The translations under genes and the position numbers were made by a program. A DNA stretch of 6,615 bases from CAYPOY01 sp964412395. GTDB lineage: Bacteria > Chloroflexota > Anaerolineae > B4-G1. Below, piece after piece: positions 4,870-6,615 of this stretch; position 1 is the first letter of the stretch; each line of letters begins with the position of its first letter. The notes beneath the pieces are model-generated. The model was not told the origin of the DNA and searched no databases. It saw nothing but the letters and a program-made list of their open reading frames with translations. The stretch covers positions 1 through 6,615 of the forward strand of contig CAYPOY010000295.1 in assembly GCA_964412395.1 (NCBI GenBank), in the 5' to 3' direction.

Positions 4870-5235
4870 ATGAGCAACAATAACGGTGGTGAGATCGGAG
4901 CCTTCTTCGCTGGCTTCCTGGTAGGTGGGCTTGTAGGCACAGCGGTCGCTCTCATCCTGGCCCCGCAGTCTGGAGTGGAAACCCGCGAGCAGATTCGGCA
5001 GAAGAGCGTCGAACTGCAGGGTAAGGCGGGGGATGCGCTGAGCGAAGCTCGCGCCAAGGCCGAGGCCGTGGCCGCTGACATCAAGCGCCGCGCCGAGGAA
5101 CTCCAACTCCAGAGCAAGGCCATCCTGGAGGAAGGCCAGAGGCAATTGGCGGAGGCGGTTGAGGAAACGAAGAAAGCCGCTGTTGCTGCGGTGGGCGAAA
5201 CAGAGGCAGCACCTGAGGCCACCGAGGCCGCATAG
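4870..5235 (+). CDS. YtxH-family membrane protein
   Basis: The product is 121 aa from ATG 4870, supported by GGGAGGT (4858-4864) at 5-nt spacing. It shows the YtxH signature: one glycine-rich TM segment (IGAFFAGFLVGGLVGTAVALILAP, residues 9-32) ending in LAPQSG-ETRE, followed by a long Ala/Glu/Lys-rich helix (about 36-112) predicted to be coiled-coil, and an acidic Ala/Glu/Thr-rich tail. YtxH proteins are short, membrane-anchored and often stress-induced; their biochemical role is not established. The gene follows the two-TM gene on the same strand, so the two are probably cotranscribed. The next gene is convergent, and the 80-nt gap after the stop holds only a weak 5-bp CCGCA/TGCGG stem (5244-5262) with no T-run. 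Confidence 0.92.
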   Translation: MSNNNGGEIGAFFAGFLVGGLVGTAVALILAPQSGVETREQIRQKSVELQGKAGDALSEARAKAEAVAADIKRRAEELQLQSKAILEEGQRQLAEAVEETKKAAVAAVGETEAAPEATEAA

Positions 5236-5315
5236 CCTACCAGCCGCACCTGAAATCTGCGGAAATGGATAGAGTGTGCCACGCCAGTGCCCCCCCTAAC
5301 CAATTCCTGCCACAC

Positions 5316-5432
5316 CTATCTCTGCCCGCACCAATTCTTCGGCCAGCCCGTGTAGGTAGGCTCCGGCTCGTCCGAGGCGACCTCGATGTGGCGCATCTCG
5401 CCTACAGTGACGGCCTTTATAGCTCCCTCCAT
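5316..5432 (-). CDS. Possible 38-codon ORF overlapping the SDR 3' end
   Basis: ATG 5432 to TAG 5318-5316, overlapping the SDR stop by 16 bp in another frame. The predicted peptide ends SDEPEPTYTGWPKNWCGQR and its codons after the overlap prefer G/C third bases as in the real genes here, which is why it is listed. There is no clear Shine-Dalgarno for ATG 5432 or for the internal ATG 5396. It could be a small gene, a remnant of a longer coding sequence, or chance. I do not recognise a family. Confidence 0.3.
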   Translation of the reverse strand: MEGAIKAVTVGEMRHIEVASDEPEPTYTGWPKNWCGQR

Positions 5433-6451
5433 GTCATACGTATGATCGACCGCGCCAGCCAGTTGGTCGGCCCCACATCCAACTCCCGGTACCAATCCAA
5501 CGTCGCCCGTGCGCCTTCCTCGAATGGCGTGGGGACAAATCCTAACGCGCGTTGCGCCTTCTCGATAGAGACATCCCAATCGTAGAAGACGTAAGAAGCC
5601 AGGTTGATGGGATAATAGGGTTCCCGTTTTGTAAAGCGCGAGAGCCACGTCCACGCTCGCGCCAACGCGAGCATCGCCCAGGCAGGCGTGTTGAATCGTT
5701 GGATGCGGTACCCCAGCAGGCGGTCCACTATGTCGTTGACTTCCCGATGGCTCAAACTGGGGCCGCTGATATTGTACACCTCGCCTGGTTGTCCCCGTCT
5801 TAGTGCCAAATCAACGCCCTGGGCCACGTCCAGGATGTATACAGGGAAGGCGATGTGTTGTTCCCTATGCACTTGCACAGGGAGACCCTTCAGGGGATCT
5901 TCAAAGAACAGCCGGTTGAAAGCATAGCGGCTGCCTGGCCCGTAAAATGCACCGGGCCGAAGAGCAAGGGCAGGTAGCCCGTGTTCTCTGTGGTAGCGCA
6001 ATACCAGCCGCTCGGCCTCCAGTTTACTGCGCTGGTAGTCGTCCTGGGGGGAAGGAGGATAAGTCTCATCTATCACCACGCCGGTGCGGGGAGCGCCGAC
6101 CACAGCAATAGTGGAGATATATATGAACTGCTCTACCTCGGCCCGCCGCGCTGCCTCCAGCGCATTCCCCGTCCCCTCCAGATTGACAGCGAAGAAATCC
6201 TCGCGCCGTCCCCAGAAGCGAAACTTGCCTGCGACGTGCACCACCGCCCGGCAGCCCTCGGTCGCTGCGCGGATCGCCGCGGCGTCACGGATGTCGCCCC
6301 AGGCCAACTCCACCCCCAGTGGACACAAGAAACCCCAATCGCTGGAGGGACGCACGAGCGCCCGTAGTTGATAGCCGTGCCCAACAAGATAGGGGCACAA
6401 CGTGTGCCCCAGGAAACCGGTTGCACCAGTGACGAGGACGGGTGCGCTCAT
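5417..6451 (-). CDS. Extended SDR, NAD-dependent epimerase/dehydratase family protein
   Basis: The product is 344 aa from ATG 6451. An in-frame TTG at 6520 would add 23 residues, but ATG 6451 puts the Rossmann strand at its usual place (MSAPVLVTGATGFLG). Visible are the nucleotide-binding GATGFLG (9-15), WGDIRD (51-56), the catalytic Ser/Thr region YISTIAVVG (111-119), the YxxxK pair Tyr139/Lys143 in DDYQRSKLEAE, and the RPGAFYGPG block (165-173). Substrate-binding residues are in the variable C-terminal half, so the substrate (sugar nucleotide, sterol or flavonoid-type alcohol) cannot be named. A Trp/Ala-rich hydrophobic stretch at about 256-272 (PAWAMLALARAWTWL) is seen in membrane-associated 3-beta-HSD-like relatives. 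No Shine-Dalgarno precedes the start. It lies 83 nt downstream of a tRNA gene on the same strand. Confidence 0.9.
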   Translation of the reverse strand: MSAPVLVTGATGFLGHTLCPYLVGHGYQLRALVRPSSDWGFLCPLGVELAWGDIRDAAAIRAATEGCRAVVHVAGKFRFWGRREDFFAVNLEGTGNALEAARRAEVEQFIYISTIAVVGAPRTGVVIDETYPPSPQDDYQRSKLEAERLVLRYHREHGLPALALRPGAFYGPGSRYAFNRLFFEDPLKGLPVQVHREQHIAFPVYILDVAQGVDLALRRGQPGEVYNISGPSLSHREVNDIVDRLLGYRIQRFNTPAWAMLALARAWTWLSRFTKREPYYPINLASYVFYDWDVSIEKAQRALGFVPTPFEEGARATLDWYRELDVGPTNWLARSIIRMTWREL

Positions 6452-6534
6452 AGAACGTGGATATGCAGGATTAGTGGTACGACAATCCGGTGAATTCCTC
6501 TCAGGCGCAAAACTCCGCAAAGTTCTCTACTGTA

Positions 6535-6608
6535 CGCCCCAGGCAGGACTCGAACCTGCAACCGTCGGATTAGAAGTCCGGCGCTCTGTCCAATTGAGCT
6601 ACTGGGGC
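6535..6608 (-). tRNA. tRNA-Arg (anticodon TCT)
   Basis: The minus strand folds as a 74-nt tRNA: acceptor GCCCCAG/CTGGGGC, TA, D-stem GCTC/GAGC, anticodon loop CTTCTAA with TCT, and T-arm GCAGG-TTCGAGT-CCTGC. It decodes AGA. The discriminator base is G (6535) and CCA is not encoded (TAC follows). The outermost anticodon-stem pair (27-43) is C-A, a mismatch beside four good pairs. No T-run terminator is evident before the SDR gene, so read-through into it is possible. Confidence 0.95.
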
Positions 6609-6615
6609 ACGATGA

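Noticed and set aside
5244..5262. Hairpin CCGCA/TGCGG after ytxH as a terminator
   Set aside because: The stem is only 5 bp with a 9-nt loop and no following T-run.
4554..5315. 253-aa minus-strand ORF over the two-TM/ytxH region
   Set aside because: It is antisense to two supported genes, Ser/Ala-rich from reversed Ala/Glu codons, with no recognisable domain.
6484..6520. TTG 6520 as the SDR start
   Set aside because: It would add 23 non-conserved residues ahead of the Rossmann strand and has no Shine-Dalgarno; ATG 6451 fits the family.

Overview
The window is about 58-60% GC and fits a bacterium, most likely a Chloroflexota (Anaerolineae-like) genome. That assignment is inferred from an N-terminal double zinc-ribbon protein with acidic, Pro/Ala-rich IPDWL repeats, a DUF6754-like membrane-anchored protein beside it, the paired small-membrane-protein/YtxH genes, and an intergenic repeat rich in CGCAGATT. 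No 16S gene or marker set is present to prove it.

Left block (1-2566, minus strand): a four-gene, co-directional cluster read from right to left. It encodes an 86-aa soluble helical protein, a 247-aa DUF6754-like protein anchored by a TM helix at each end, a 211-aa six-TM protein, and a double zinc-ribbon protein that runs off the left edge. The first three genes are 2 and 14 nt apart. The last is separated by a 151-bp MITE-like element (758-908) with 16-bp terminal inverted repeats and a perfect 10-bp direct duplication. Removing the element and one duplication leaves only 8 nt between stop and start, so it appears to have landed inside a compact operon.

Middle (2567-4207): a divergent promoter region, then on the plus strand a remnant of a cysteine desulfurase (NifS/IscS family, C-terminal part only) overlapping mnmA (tRNA U34 2-thiouridylase) by ATGA. 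The desulfurase would normally supply sulfur to MnmA, but here only the active-site cysteine loop and C-terminal tail survive. They lie behind an excellent sigma70-type promoter and may serve mainly to carry transcription and coupled translation into mnmA. The 5' end of mnmA contains an in-frame 96-bp segment bounded by inverted repeats. Deleting it restores a canonical MnmA N-terminus.

Right block (4180-5235, plus strand): a promoter overlapping the mnmA stop codon drives a two-TM protein followed by a YtxH-family protein, a pair reminiscent of Bacillus ytxG-ytxH. Between them is a 133-nt leader with hairpins and a possible 25-codon ORF.

Right end (5316-6608, minus strand): tRNA-Arg(TCT), then an extended SDR (NAD-dependent epimerase/dehydratase family), then a possible 38-codon ORF overlapping its 3' end. 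No stretch longer than 300 nt lacks a gene. The largest gap (2567-2798) holds the divergent promoters.
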